From Zantedeschia hybrid cultivar (lineage: Eukaryota > Streptophyta > Magnoliopsida > Alismatales > Araceae), in assembly GCA_030544215.1 (NCBI GenBank), contig JARZZO010000004.1, forward strand, positions 17,224,501-17,288,500: a stretch of 64,000 nt of DNA. Reading direction: 5' to 3'. Numbering within the stretch: position 1 is the stretch's first letter; each line of letters begins with the position of its first letter. Below the pieces are notes generated by a model. The model was given only the letters and a program-made list of their open reading frames with translations. It made no database searches and was not told the DNA's origin. Position numbers and translations under genes: made by a program. Of this stretch, positions 10,905-22,274 are shown piece by piece.

Positions 10905-11516
10905 AAGAATGAATCCTTCATTTAGAAGGGATTTAAGGGAGTACAGTACTAGTCAGCTAACAGACGTTCTGGGTATTCTCCAAAATATGCACTTCCACAA
11001 GGCCAACAGAATACCTGGACTTGGCAGTGTAAAGGCAACAGCAGGTTCTCGGTTCAATCAACTGACAGTATCATCCACCATGCACCCATATCTACATCTG
11101 AGCAAATATGGAATCCTTACAAGCCTTTGAGGGTGAAGGTTTTCATGCGAAGGTTTGCTCACAGGAGATTACCAACTTCGCATGATCACTTAGCCTCAAC
11201 TCTTGAGGATGTTAACACTTTACATTGTCCATTTGGTGAGGAAGAAGGGTATGTTAGTCATATATTGTCTAAATGCACCTTTACCTAGGAAGCATGGGAG
11301 CACCTTTTCCCAAGATTACAGTGCATTTACCAGCTACCAGATAATGCAGAAGACTTCTTAATGAAGTGGAATTGGAAATGAGTTCTCAAAGGTGACCGTA
11401 AGATTCGGTGGTTAATCCTTCATGTTACCCTTTGGGCCATCTAGGGTGAAAAGACTGCAGGGGTTTTCATTCTTTTTTTCCTGAGAGAGATGAAAACTCC
11501 CGAGAGAATTATATCC
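10905..11516 (+). pseudogene. L1-type LINE ORF2 fragment, zinc-binding C-terminus
   Basis: In broken frames the translation reads like the reverse-transcriptase zinc-binding region (zf-RVT) of plant L1 LINEs. 'IWNPYKPLRVKVFMRRFAHRRLP' (~11,109-11,170) corresponds to the usual 'W...P.KV..F.W....RL.T'. It is followed by 'LHCPFGEEEGYVSHILSKC' and 'RWLILHVTLWAI'. Stops occur at positions where the family has Trp (for example tag near 11,288 and 11,442). No reverse transcriptase or endonuclease part is attached, so it is a strongly truncated old copy. The family-C start at 11,517 follows directly. Confidence 0.6.
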
Positions 11517-11581
11517 TATGTTATCAAAGGTGATTCCCTCGCTCGCGTAGGCAATGAAGTACGGCAAGAAGACCCAATAAC
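11517..11581 (+). repeat. Family-C repeat, left part of a copy split by a LINE
   Basis: 'tatgttatcaaagg' plus 'ctcgctcgcgtaggcaatgaagta' matches the first ~65 bases of the complete copy at 43,709. The match stops exactly where the T-run of the minus-strand LINE begins at 11,582. The continuation of the same repeat is found at about 16,926-17,304. Confidence 0.75.
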
Positions 11582-11695
11582 TTTTTTTTTGAAGAAAAGG
11601 GTGGATTCCACCACCAATTCTATTTCATCAATAAACAGAGGTAGTACAATCATAAGTTAGAAGAGATTTCTAACCTCAAAATAAATACTAAACCA

Positions 11696-12738
11696 TTACA
11701 ATGCAGTAATTTCCTTTCTCCAAGAATCTGAAGAGATGCCCAAACTAAATCTACTCCAAGAATAAGTAAAATTCAAAACCCTAAGGCAGATATTTTCTAA
11801 GTAAATGTTACCTCCCCAAAATATGGGATCGTTTCGCTCCCTCCAAAGGCTCCAGCAAATAGCATGAGAAAGTAGGTTTAAAATTAGACTTCTTGTACAC
11901 TTTCCATGCTGCTTTTTAGTGTATGAAAAGTACTTCCACATTTCATTAACAGTCTTGAAGCTTGTTATGAAGGAAAATAATCTTCCGAATGTCATCCACA
12001 CCTCAGAGCTAATAGAAGATCTGATCATCAAATGGTCAACATCCTCCCTATCTAGCTGACAAAAACAACAATGTGTCCCCATCCATCTTCCATTTCTGTC
12101 GGTACATTTTTTGTAACAATACATTTCTCAAAGACTAACCACCTAAAGGCTTTAACTTACAGTGGGGATTTGACTTTCCAAACAGTCCTAAACTTGCTAT
12201 AATTGGGACCATTACTGTCAATCAACTTGTACAATTAAAATTTTCCATGAGAATTGTTCCAAGATATAGAATTAGTAACATTAGTGAAAATCTTTACACT
12301 AGACAGAAAATCCATCAGACTTGGATATTCATTTGCTGCTGCTTCTTTTAGAGCCCTCCTAGTCTGTACAAACCAAGTAACATTTTGACCTTGCACCTGA
12401 TAGCGACTTTTGATAAGTATCCATTTATCAAGAACCAATCTATAAATGAAGGGAAATAAAGAATCTCCAACCCATTTGTCTTTCCAGAAAAATGTTTTTC
12501 CATCATTACTAACTTTTATTCTAACTCCTTGTTCCACAAAAGTTCCAGCTTTAAGAATTTCTTTCCAGATAGGGGAAATGGAAAACATGTTTTCTGTTTT
12601 CAAGTAAAATCTTTGGTGTTGAGCATAATGCTTAGAGATCATGATTTTTTTCCACAAAGCATTCTGCTCATTCATTAACTCCCACAGCCATTTTCCCAGA
12701 AGAGCAAGATTCATAATTTTCAAAAAAATTACACCCAA
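11696..12738 (-). pseudogene. LINE ORF2 C-terminal half (RT thumb and zf-RVT)
   Basis: On the minus strand 'NLALLGKWLWELMNEQNALWKKIM' (12,710-12,640), 'DGKTFFWKDKWVGD' and 'CCFCQLDREDVDHLMIRSSISSEVW' followed by 'RSLILNLLSHAICWSLWRERND' are the usual order for plant L1 ORF2 after the reverse transcriptase. At least one frame break lies between 12,235 and 12,124. This part helps binding of the element's RNA or DNA during target-primed reverse transcription in the family as a whole. It is not functional here. Confidence 0.75.
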
Positions 12739-12865
12739 GCCTCCTTTTCTAGTAGGTCTGCATACCCTCTCCCACTACATAAGTGGGATACCATTTCCAT
12801 CTCCCTTCCTCCAAAGAAAATTTCTTCTGAGGAATAGTAGAAAGAACAGAGTTTAACAAAGTGAT

Positions 12866-13835
12866 TCACTGTCCAAGTGATAAGTGCTTTGCTTTCCAGG
12901 TTGCCAATCTTTTTTGCATTCTCTCGACAAGGGGGTTCAAACCTGCCAGTCTATTTCTGTAATGCAAAGGAGGTCCCAAATACATGAGGGGCAGCTTCTC
13001 CTTGGTACACCCAAATAATGTAGCACAAGCATCAATCAGTTCTGCACCCATGTTAAAACCAACTAAAGAACTCTTCTCAAAATTCATTTTCAGTCCTGGG
13101 CAAGCTTCAAAACCTGTAAGGATGAAAATCAAATTGCTCCGCTGATCCAAATCTCCCTTAATAAACATGTATCATCTACATATTGTAAGTGTGAAACCAG
13201 GAAATCTGACCTAAACATCTGTACACTAAAACTGTATCCAGTTTTTTCTTTCTGCCTTCTTTAACACTCTACTCAACATACTTGCCAACAAAACATACAA
13301 GAAAGGCGACGGTGGATCTCCTTGATGAAGCCCTCTAGAACTATAGAAAAAAACTAAATACTTTACCATTCATAATTATATAGAACTGAGCAGAACTAAC
13401 ACATGCCTTGACTATGCCAATAAATTGTTGTGGAAAGTAATAAGTAACCGTGATTCTCCATAAACATTTCCATGATACCCTATCATATGCTTTATTGAAA
13501 TCCACCTTGCATGGTAAAACCTTGCTTTTATGTTTCCTTATTGAACATGATGCTTCATGAGCCAATAGGAAATTATCTTTTAATCTTCTGCCCTGCACAA
13601 ATGCAGATTGATTTTCCCCAATTAATCTTCCCAGCACCACTCTCAGCCTATTTGCAAGCACCTTTGCAATGATTTTGTAGGCACCATTTAGAAGACTGAT
13701 GGGCTGGAAGTCTTTCAGTTCCAAAGCATCATCTTTCTTTGGGATCAACACCAGAAATGTTTGATTAATTTGCTGACAGCTTCCTCCTTTATCACATACT
13801 TTTCGAACAGCATCTACAATATCACCTTTAAACAC
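12866..13835 (-). pseudogene. LINE ORF2 reverse transcriptase region
   Basis: Conserved reverse transcriptase blocks appear in order on the minus strand: 'FLVLIPKKDDALELKDFQPISLLNGAYKI', 'LIGENQSAFVQGRRLKDN', 'CKVDFNKAYDRVSW', then, after a frameshift, 'LQYVDDTC' (~13,182-13,159) at the catalytic site and 'NFEKSSLVGFN'. The catalytic block is YVDD, where most plant L1s have FADD. The frame is broken between 13,341 and 13,168, so there is no continuous enzyme. Confidence 0.75.
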
Positions 13836-14043
13836 AGACTAGAATTTCTGATAAAAGAACATTGGAAATGCATCAAGCCCTGGAGACTATCTCCCCCAAG
13901 AGAAAAAACAGCTTTCTTTATTTCCTCTACGGATATTTCTTATATAAGGTTAGCTTGCTCTTCCGTTGACAAGTTAACAGCCTCCACATCATCCCAACTC
14001 GGAAACCACCTGTGTTCTTCTGTGAATAAGGTTTTATAGAAAT

Positions 14044-15230
14044 TCACCATCTCTTGGAAATGGATTCCTCATCTTCCAGCCAAATGTCATCTTTGTTCAG
14101 AATAGTAATGACCTTCCTTCTTCTCCTTCCATTGGCTACCTTATGCAAAAAGATGTGTTGAGGTCCCTTTCCTGTAACCACATAATCCATGCTATTTGCT
14201 TCCACATAATTTCCTCTTCCTGAAGCCAATCTGATAACTGAGCCTTGAAGGTTTGTTCTATTTTGCTGTTCTTCTGTAGTAAGACTGCTTCCTCCAGAAG
14301 GTCCTACTGATGAATATTTTGAATCAAAATATTTTTCTTTTGTGTCTTGTCTTTTTCTCCAATTAACAGCCCATCGTTTAATAATTTTCTTGATATTTCT
14401 GACTTTGCCGACCAGCCCATTTACACCTTGACTCTGACTTCTCATATCCTGCCAACGATCTCTGACCATCAATTCAAACTCCTCATTATTCATCCAGCTT
14501 TTCCCCAATCTGAAAGGTCTACTTTTATTTGTTGCAGTCAAGAACAAGACCATTATGATCAGAAATTGTGCGAGGTAATACTGTCACCTTAGAAAATGGA
14601 AACAGGGTATCCCACCTATCATCCATAAAAGCTCTGTCTAGCTTGGACATAGAGGGTATCTCCCCGTTATTACTCCAAGTAAATCTCTGATTGGGAATCT
14701 GCAATTCTATCAGAGAACAATTGTTCACCCAATTATTAAAATCATTCATACCATTTGTCAATCTATTACCCCTGTTCCTCTCCTCAGGCACCCTGACTTC
14801 ATAAAACCTCCTATGATAAGTCATGGGTAATCAAATTTTTCCTGGCACATAGATAACTCTGTCCAAAATTGGTGCCTGTCCTTGTAATTGTTAGGGCCAT
14901 AAAGGCCACTTAACATCCAATAATGTATAGTTGACTGTTGGCGAAATTTCACTAACTGAATGTTCTCCAATATCTAACATATCCCCTTCCCATGTATCTG
15001 CCTTCCAGAAAATAAGAATTCCTCTGGATCTGCCAGTTGATCTTCTGAAGACAAAATTCTGATTATGGAGACCTGATATAAGCTTTACAAAAGATGCTTC
15101 ACACTTTTCCAGTTTTGTTTCCACCAAGCAAACAATATCAATATTTCTGCATTTAACAATATCCCTGATAGCTAGTTATTTTACTTTATCATTTATCCCT
15201 CTAATATTCCAGGAGATCAACTTCATGTCT
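14044..15230 (-). pseudogene. LINE ORF2 apurinic-like endonuclease and linker
   Basis: The frame opens on the minus strand with 'MKLISWNIRGINDKVK' (~15,227-15,180), the usual N-terminus of the L1 endonuclease, and continues 'CLVETKLEKCEASF' with the catalytic Glu. Farther on are 'NDFNNWVNNCSLIELQIPNQRFTWSN' and 'LDRAFMD', and 'TISDHNGLVLD' carries the terminal SDH motif. The linker to the reverse transcriptase follows at 14,553-14,044. Stops after 'VK' (about 15,178) and at 14,891 disrupt it. Confidence 0.75.
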
Positions 15231-15255
15231 TCGTATACTTAACTCTTGTATCTTT

Positions 15256-15741
15256 TCAGCTCCTTCTATCTTCATTTGTTTCAGAAATTCTGGAATCCTT
15301 CCAAAGGCTTTCTAACTCTCGTCTGCCTTTACACACATGACTGGATCCTTCAGTGCAATCCTCTAGACCTGTCCATAGCTTGCGGAACTGGCCAACATTA
15401 TTACAAATTTGAAACCCCGAAGCTTCCACTTTTTCTGCTATTTCTGAATTCTCCCAGTCGGAAAGAAAAGAGACATTCCTTCCCCGGATATTTCCTCCTT
15501 CAACAACTTCCCTCATAAACTGCCTTGACGTCCACAAACGGATTTTGGTTGATGTTGATCCCGGTGGAATGGGAAAGAGGAAGAGGGAAGTCCAATTTTT
15601 GGGGGGATGGTAGAAGAGATCAAAGGAAACATACCCATATCCTCCGGAATCAATGGTTGCATCTCCATACCTCCGAGATCTCCGAGATCGGCCATCTCCC
15701 TCTTGGAGCAAGAGCTGCCCTTTACCTCTTGATTTGGAGGG
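15256..15741 (-). pseudogene. LINE ORF1 C-terminal remnant
   Basis: An open minus-strand frame lies directly upstream of the endonuclease start and downstream of the solo LTR B. The product is not recognised by motif. Its position between a DUF4283-like N-terminus (16,925-16,321) and ORF2 makes it the likely C-terminal part of ORF1. Removing the LTR at 15,742-16,320 brings the two parts together. Confidence 0.5.
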
Positions 15742-16320
15742 TGGGGCAGCTGGTTCGTGCTGATCTCCTTTGCTGTCAGCGGTTTGCTGGATCTCCGTTA
15801 GACTTTGACAGAGAAGGGGAGACTAGAGGAAGGGCTAGGAGGCCCAGGGGAGTAGGACGACAGGGGTAGAAGAAGAGGAAGAAGCAGGGGAAGGAACCAA
15901 GAAGAACAGGGAGGGGAAGAGGAAGAAGACGTAGCACACAGGGGCTTCCCACCCCTCTTCTTCTCATAGGCCCATCACAGGCTCTCACACACAAACGCAC
16001 AATGGCTAAAGCAACTTTTCTCCATTAGCAATCATTAGGTTTCCTAAATGGGAATACATAGGATATATATAGGCCCCGAAAAGGAAGTCCTAATAGTCAA
16101 AATTACCATGTTACCCCTATGTCCCTAAAATAAGAAAAAGTACAGAAAAATAAATAAAATAATAGGAAAAAGACTAAACGGGCCTCAACTTGGCTTTATT
16201 CATGTCCAAAATGCTCTAAAATGCTCAAATAAAAATACGAAGTGCCTCAAAAGCAAAAGAAGGTAGCTCCAAACTAGATAAATGCCTGCTCTGCGCTGCC
16301 ATGAGTCCGCTCCTACATCA
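15742..16320 (-). mobile_element. Solo LTR, family B (579 bp)
   Basis: On the minus strand it begins TGATGTAGGAGC and ends ...GCTGCCCCA, with near-identical 5-bp flanks (gaggg at 15,737-15,741, taggg at 16,321-16,325). A likely promoter 'cctatatatatcct' occurs on the minus strand near 16,060, followed by pyrimidine-rich leader sequence. A second copy is at 49,064-52,571, itself split by LTR A. Both share 'ggggcttcccaccc', 'tataggcc(c)c' and 'aaaattacca' blocks. Identification as an LTR rests on the TG...CA ends, the TATA box and the flanks. The parent family is unknown. Confidence 0.55.
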
Positions 16321-16925
16321 TAGGGTTTTGCCTACCTCTAAGCTCCTGTCACAACCCTTCCATCACCTGCAAAGCCAGGGAACTAATAGCCTCGCGCCAG
16401 GCAAAATCGGTAGAAGTATCTTTAATGACCTCAAAAGAAATACCGGCTTCTGTATGAATTTGTTTACTATTAGGGGAATTTGGTCATCAACCTGCTGCAA
16501 CTTACTTAAAATTGGCTCGGCCAAATCTTTCTGGACCAGTGTTGAACCTCCTTTACTGATTCCTTGGTGGAACCGATTCGCACCGAGTCACTAGACTCGG
16601 TCATCTTCTTGCTCATTGTACACAGCCTCTGCAACCCTATTCTCCTTGTATTTCCAATACACTTCAGCAACTTCCTTATAGCTCCAAGATAATTCCTTGG
16701 GCATGGCCTTCTCAACTGAAACAGATACCAAATATCTCTTTGAACCCCATCTAAGCTTCACCTATGCTGGGATATGAAAATCCTCTTCCACTTCTATGCA
16801 GAGACAAGCATACTGCAACTAAGACCACTGAGAGTACGCTGATCAACTTCCACAAGCATAGCAAACTCAGGAGATATGGTTTGGAAGACCTCAACATCCC
16901 AAAGAGGAAGTGGAATACCATACAA
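16321..16925 (-). pseudogene. LINE ORF1 N-terminal remnant, DUF4283-like
   Basis: On the minus strand 'YGIPLPLWDVEVFQTISPEFAMLVEVDQRTLSG' (split over 16,915-16,815) follows the pattern of plant LINE ORF1 DUF4283 ('LP..LW...VF..I...G..VEVD..TL'). After a frame change, 'KLRWGSKRYLVSVSVEKAMPKE' follows. ORF1 proteins bind the element RNA. It is broken by frameshifts and by the solo LTR to its left, and its start is missing. Confidence 0.6.
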
Positions 16926-17304
16926 CCTACATCAAACCATTTTTTAATTATGTGGCATTAGTTTTTCTTACTTCTAATTATTTCTAAGTGACTAATGCCT
17001 CTTTAACAATCTTCAATGCCCTTTTCCTCTTACATTCTGTCAATATTTTCTTATTTTTTATGATTCTTAAGATCATCCACTACTTATATGAGTGCTTTAT
17101 ACAAATTAGCTCTTATATATTAGACATGATCATTTCCTAAAGTCTTACATTACATTATCTTAGATCCTCATGTTGCCATTTTATTCCTTCATGGTGATTC
17201 ATGGGAGAAAACACATCACCTCAAATGCGTAGGTACTCACCTGGGCATTTGAGGCTAAGGCAAACCCCTTGTCTCCTTGCCCATCTGTCACCTTTGACTA
17301 CATA
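16926..17304 (+). repeat. Family-C repeat, right part of the split copy
   Basis: From 'accattttttaattatgtggcatta' on, this follows the complete copy at 43,709-44,227, including 'catccactacttatatgag', 'gggagaaaacacatcacctc' and the closing 'cctttgactacata'. Its reverse complement, 'tatgtagtcaaagg', matches the family's opening. Confidence 0.75.
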
Positions 17305-18265
17305 GATTATGCCCTTTATTCATGACAAGGTGTGGGTGTGGGTGAGAATTATGACTATTGATGTGTCTACCTCATCTTTGCTGCATTTTCTGGGGGAATT
17401 TGACTCATAATATCTTGGCAAATACTTTTGCATACAGGGACTCTGTGAGCTTATTCATATTATACATATAGATTCCCAGATTTTTAGTTAGTAAATTTGT
17501 GGTACCATACACTTTTGAGAAAAAAGACAAGACCCTAAGAATTCAAAGAGAATGAAAATCCCTTAAACTCCCCCTTTTGCCTTGACATAGTCATCTAATA
17601 TACCAGTGTAACACTGAAAGAAGGGGTAAGTTAATAAACTTTGCCATCTCAATTAATAATATCAAAAATCCCTCTTATGTAATGTGTACAGCAACCCTCA
17701 TCTTTAGATTATGGGAAACAGATGTTACTTCAAAATGCATATCAAAGTTGAAGAGAAACAGCTAACGACTGGACTTCTCTTTCTGTCAGTTTGATAAAAT
17801 CAGATAGTCTATTTTACAAACAGGAGCATGGAAAGTTCAAGAGTGAATAGCCAACCAAAGCTTCATCTCCCTGTATTCAAAGTGTTTGTACAGACAGAAT
17901 CTGAAAGTAGCATTCACACTAACCTGCAAACAATGCACACACTTTAAGAGACAAAGCAGACCTCAACAGAGAATACAGGATGCTGATGCCCACAAAACAA
18001 ACTTGTGGAATAGGTATTCCAGACCCCCCCCCCCAATTGCCAATTTAACACGCCATATTCCTTCTTTAAATGATATTCCCTTGGAGTGCTGCCAATCTTG
18101 CACTCGATTCTACATTGCTGACCCGTTGACTGCTTCTTAATAGATATTACGGGTTGAGGAAATACATGTTAGTAATCAGGCAAGTGCTAGGGAAGATCTG
18201 ACCAAAATTCTTGATTCCATGAATCACCTTCCACTCCATTTGGCAATATAAATATACTATCAAAC
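17305..18265. other. Gene-free stretch
   Basis: This is AT-rich sequence with short frames only and a 13-base C run near 18,027. No recognisable gene or repeat with ends was seen. The right edge is the left copy of the LINE target duplication. Confidence 0.5.
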
Positions 18266-18275
18266 AAGTGTGGGA

Positions 18276-21200
18276 ACCTGGTTTCGTGGAACATCAGAGG
18301 ACTCAATGGGAAGTGTAAGGTGAGAGCGGTGAGAGACCTGGTGCAATCTCTCCAGTTGGACTGCATCTGCCTACAAGAGACTAAAATGCCTAGCCTGGAC
18401 AAACACGTTACAGACAGCTTGAGCGGGTCGATACTGAATGAGGCTGCTGTCCTCCCTGCAGATGGAGCTAAAGGAGGTCAGGTGATATTATGGAATGGAA
18501 ATAAGTTTGAAGGGAAAATATGTGATTTGGGCACTTTCAGCATCTCGGTATCCTTTACCTGCAAGAATAGAAGAACTAATAATGATAGCTGGATTATTAC
18601 ATCAGTGTATGGCCCTCACACTGAATACCAGAGGGATTCTTTTTTTGAAGAATTGTATAGACTGCACTCTTTGTTTACAGAAGCCTGGTGCATCCTGGGG
18701 GACTTCAACTGTGTTAGGTATCCTTGGGAAAGGTCTGGGAGACAGAAATGGAGTAAGGACATGGAAATCTTCAACCAATGGATTAGGGAGGTCAAGCTAA
18801 TGGATATGGTAATACCGAACAGGAAATTCACATGGTCTAATTTACAACAGGTCAGCACACAGTCAAGACTTGATAGAGTATTGATTTATGCAGACTGGTT
18901 CAGGAGATTCCCATTGTCAAATGTCAAGGGACTCTGTAGATCGGTTTCAGACCACATCCCTTTGCACCTTAGGAAGGAGGACAAGAAAGCAGGGTTCAGA
19001 ATTTTCAGATACGAGCTTAAGTGGCAGAGGGAAGCTGAATTCAGAGATTTGGTGAGAGATTGGTGGAACCAAGCACCAAAGGCAGCTTCTGCAATTCAGA
19101 ATCTCCAGGGTAAACTGAAATGGACCAGGAAATGTATGAAACAATGGGCGAAACAGAAATTTGGAAGGGTTTCAGCAGAGAGGCAGACTTTGAAAATCAA
19201 AATTGAAGAGCTGGAGCTGAAAAGCGAGTCTGTTGATTTATCTACACAAGAAGTGCATTCCTTGAAGGAACTCAAAAAGGCTTATAATGAAGAGCTGTTG
19301 AAGGAAGAAATCAGTTGGAAACAGAGGGCAAAGGAACACTAGCTAAAGGAAGGAGATAAAAACACTTCCTTTTTCCATGCAGTGGCTAGTGCCAAGAAGA
19401 GATATTTGGCTATTGATCATATTAAGGAAAATGGAGCTGTCATTGAGGAACCTGAGGAAATCAAGACCAGGTTTGTTGCTTTTTACAAGAACCTTTTCTC
19501 GGAAGACCACCCATTCAGGCCCCATCTACAAGACGGGTTGCTCCCTGTGCTAGAAGCTGCTGATGCTGAACAGCTGTGTGAACCATTTTCAGATGATGAA
19601 GTCAAATCGGCAATCTTTAGTATGGATCCCAATAAAGCTCCGGGTCCTGATGGTTTCTCCCTTGGATTCTACCAATTTTTTTGGGATATTATCAAGATAG
19701 ATGTGGTTAACTTTGTCCAAGAGTTCTATGAAAGGCCGGAAGGGATTAAACTTGTTAATTCCACATATATTGTCCTGATCCCGAAATCAGAAGGAGCTGA
19801 TAGAATGGTTGATTTTCGGCCTATTAGTCTACTCAATGGATGTTACAAAATCATCACCAAGATTTTAACAATCCGGCTCAAGAGGGTCATCCATAAGGTA
19901 GTGGGGATTAACCAGTCAGCCTTTTTGCAAGGTAGATTCATCCTGGACAATTATATGGCTGCTTATGAAGCCATTCACCACTACAAAATTAGGCACAAGC
20001 AAGGTGTGTTGTTAAAGCTTGATTTTGAGAAGGCCTACGACACAATCAATTGGAATTGTCTTCTCAAATCAATGGAGATCATGGGATTCAATGCTAAATG
20101 GATAAGATGGGTAAGGTGTTGTATTTCCTCCTCCAGATTCTCGGTGCTGATTAATAGAGAGCCATGTGGATTTTTTAACAGCTCAAGAGGATTAAGACAG
20201 GGAGATCTTCTGTCTCCCTTTCTTTTTCTGCTTATTGGACAGATTTTGAGCACCCTTTGGGATAGTGCAGCTCAACAAGGTTTGGTGGAAGGGTTCAGGA
20301 TTGGTAGAAGCCACATCCATTTATCTCACCTCCAGTTTGCAGATGACACTCTCCTGTTTACACCTGGAAGTATTGAGGACATTCAGAATATCAAAAGTTT
20401 GCTAATTTTGGTGGAAGTCATTACGGGGTTGAGAATCAATTATGAGAAATCTGAAATTGTTGGGCTGAATATGCCTCAGCAAAGGTTACAAGATATTGCA
20501 AATTCCTTAAAGTGCAGAGTCAGCAACTTCCCTATCAAATATTTGGGGCTGCCCCTATCGAATGGTGTCACCAGGATCAGGGATTGGGATGGTCTCATAA
20601 AGAAATTTGAGAATAGACTGGAAGGATGGAAGAGTAGCTTTCTGTCAGGAGGAGGAAGATTGATCCTGTCTAAGTCGGTTCTTTCTTCATTGGCTTTATA
20701 CTATGCTTCTGTTATGAAGATCCCTAGAACCGTGGAAAAGATCATTGAATCAGCTAGGGGCTCCTTTTTTTGGGCAAGAGGGAAAAGGGAAAAGAAAGGA
20801 ATGCATTTGATTGCTTGGAACAATGTGTGCAAGAGTAAGGAGCAAGGTGGCATTGGTCTTTGTGGGGTTGCCATCTTTAACAAAGCCTTGTTAGCTAAAT
20901 GGTTGTGGAGAAGAGGAGAGTACCCGGATGCTCTTTAGACTGTAATTGTCAAGGACTTGTACTTTCATGGTGAGAGTAAATGGAGTTTCTCTCATTCATC
21001 CAGATACAACTTATCTCCCATATAGAGGAACATTCTTAAATGTGCTGATTTTATGGCCACCTCTTGTGAAGTCCATGTGGGTAATGGCAGTGACATACGA
21101 TTTTGGAAAGACAAATGGTGCTCCAACCTGGACTTGTCAGTGTATTTTAGCAATCTTTTTAGCATTGCCCATAACCAAGATGCTTCGGTTGAAGAGGTTC

Positions 21201-21931
21201 TTTCTCATAGTGGTATAGGTCAGTTTAATCTATTGCTAAGAAGAAATCCTACTGATTTGGAAACTGGGGAACTGATAGCATTGCTTAACCTAATCAGTGG
21301 TGTTAGGATCTGCAGTGAGGTGCAAGATAAGAGGGTTTGGAGATGGACTAATAATGGGCTTTTTTCGGTTAAATCCTTGGTTCAGCTACTAAATGATGGT
21401 GGTACTAGGGTTTGGTGGAAGGACCTAATTTGGTCTAACCACCTTCCTAATAAAATAAGGGTGTTTCTATGGAAGCTTGCTTGGAATAGAAGTCTTACGG
21501 GAATGAGGACGAAGAGACTTCAACTCCCCGGGAGTTCCTTATGTATTTTCTATGCACACTTTGAGGAAGACCAACTTCATTTATTTTGTAAGTGTGGTAT
21601 TATTTCCATCCAATGGAAGAGTATGTGTAGATTATTTGGATTTGATTGGGTGGAGCATTCCTCTGTGTTGAACCTGCTGAAATGGTGGACTACTATTTCT
21701 CCGTCAAATGACCTTAAACATGTATGGTTTCTCATATGCCCGGCCATGTTGTGGACTATATGGTGTGAGAGAAATAGAAGAAAATTCAGTGACCAATTCA
21801 GCAGTGCTAATGAACTATTGAAGAAGACATTCATATGGGTGGAAGAGTGGGGACGAGCTGCTGGTATTCTGAATGATGGTAGCTCTGTTATCTTTGACAA
21901 AGCCAGATTGTGGAGGAAGCTGATCTTTTGA
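18276..21931 (+). pseudogene. LINE ORF2: endonuclease, reverse transcriptase, zinc-binding domain
   Basis: One frame runs ~1,218 codons with only three stops, all TAG at Trp positions: 19,340-19,342 (KEH*LKEGDKNTSFFH), 20,936-20,938 (PDAL*TVIVKD) and 21,023-21,025 (SPI*RNILK). Endonuclease: WNIRGLNG, LQETKM, SVYGPH, WCILGDFN and SDHIPL, so all catalytic blocks are present. Reverse transcriptase (~19,630-20,480): FRPISLLNGCYKI, NQSAFLQGRFILDN, LKLDFEKAYDTINW, GLRQGDLLSP and LQFADDTLLF with the catalytic Asp pair. C-terminus: IRFWKDKW, RVFLWKLAWNR and the zinc-binding run ending LWTIWCERNRRKF. The missing first residues come from 5' truncation. The family copies itself by target-primed reverse transcription at a nicked site. 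Confidence 0.9.
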
Positions 21932-22114
21932 TGATATCTTCTTTTGTAACCCTGTTTTATCTTCTTGATAAAACAGCTTTTGTTAGGTTCTTTTAAACCT
22001 CTTGGGACTTGGATAGGGGAGTGTCCTATCTAGGGGTGTGCTCTCTTGGGCCTTCCTGTACCTCTTTCATATACTTCAATGGAATTGTGACTTTTGTCAC
22101 CTTCTAAAAAAAAA
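18276..22114 (+). mobile_element. L1-type LINE, 5'-truncated, near-intact ORF2
   Basis: A perfect 10-bp direct repeat, 'aagtgtggga', flanks it at 18,266-18,275 and 22,115-22,124. The body starts at codon ~4 of the endonuclease (NLVSWNIRGLNG). It runs through the complete ORF2 and a ~175-base 3' UTR, then ends in a short A-tail (from 22,106). A small stem-loop (gtgac-tttt-gtcac, 22,087-22,100) precedes the tail. The clean duplication, the short tail and a single preserved reading frame make it one of the youngest insertions in the window. Confidence 0.92.
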
Positions 22115-22274
22115 AAGTGTGGGACTGTAGGGAGACCCTGACAGATAACAAGAGCGTTTTCAACCCATTAATAGGACATTCATCCATTGAGCTATTTTTT
22201 TCATGCAAAAACACTCTGCACCTCACCCAATAGGTAAGGTCAGTAAATGTGAGATATAAGAGGAAAATGTTCTA

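Larger units (their letters stand above)
11582..16925 (-). mobile_element. L1-type LINE, minus strand, degenerate, interrupted by solo LTR B
   Basis: The element reads right to left: ORF1 remnant (16,925-16,321 and 15,741-15,256), ORF2 endonuclease (15,230-14,525), reverse transcriptase (~13,835-13,140) and zinc-binding C-terminus (12,124-11,696). It ends in a 3' tail whose poly-A is the T-run at 11,582-11,590. The right end coincides with the resumption of the family-C repeat. About 75 bases of family C are missing at the junction and no target duplication was found, which suggests a deletion on insertion. Many frameshifts and stops make it clearly inactive. Confidence 0.8.
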
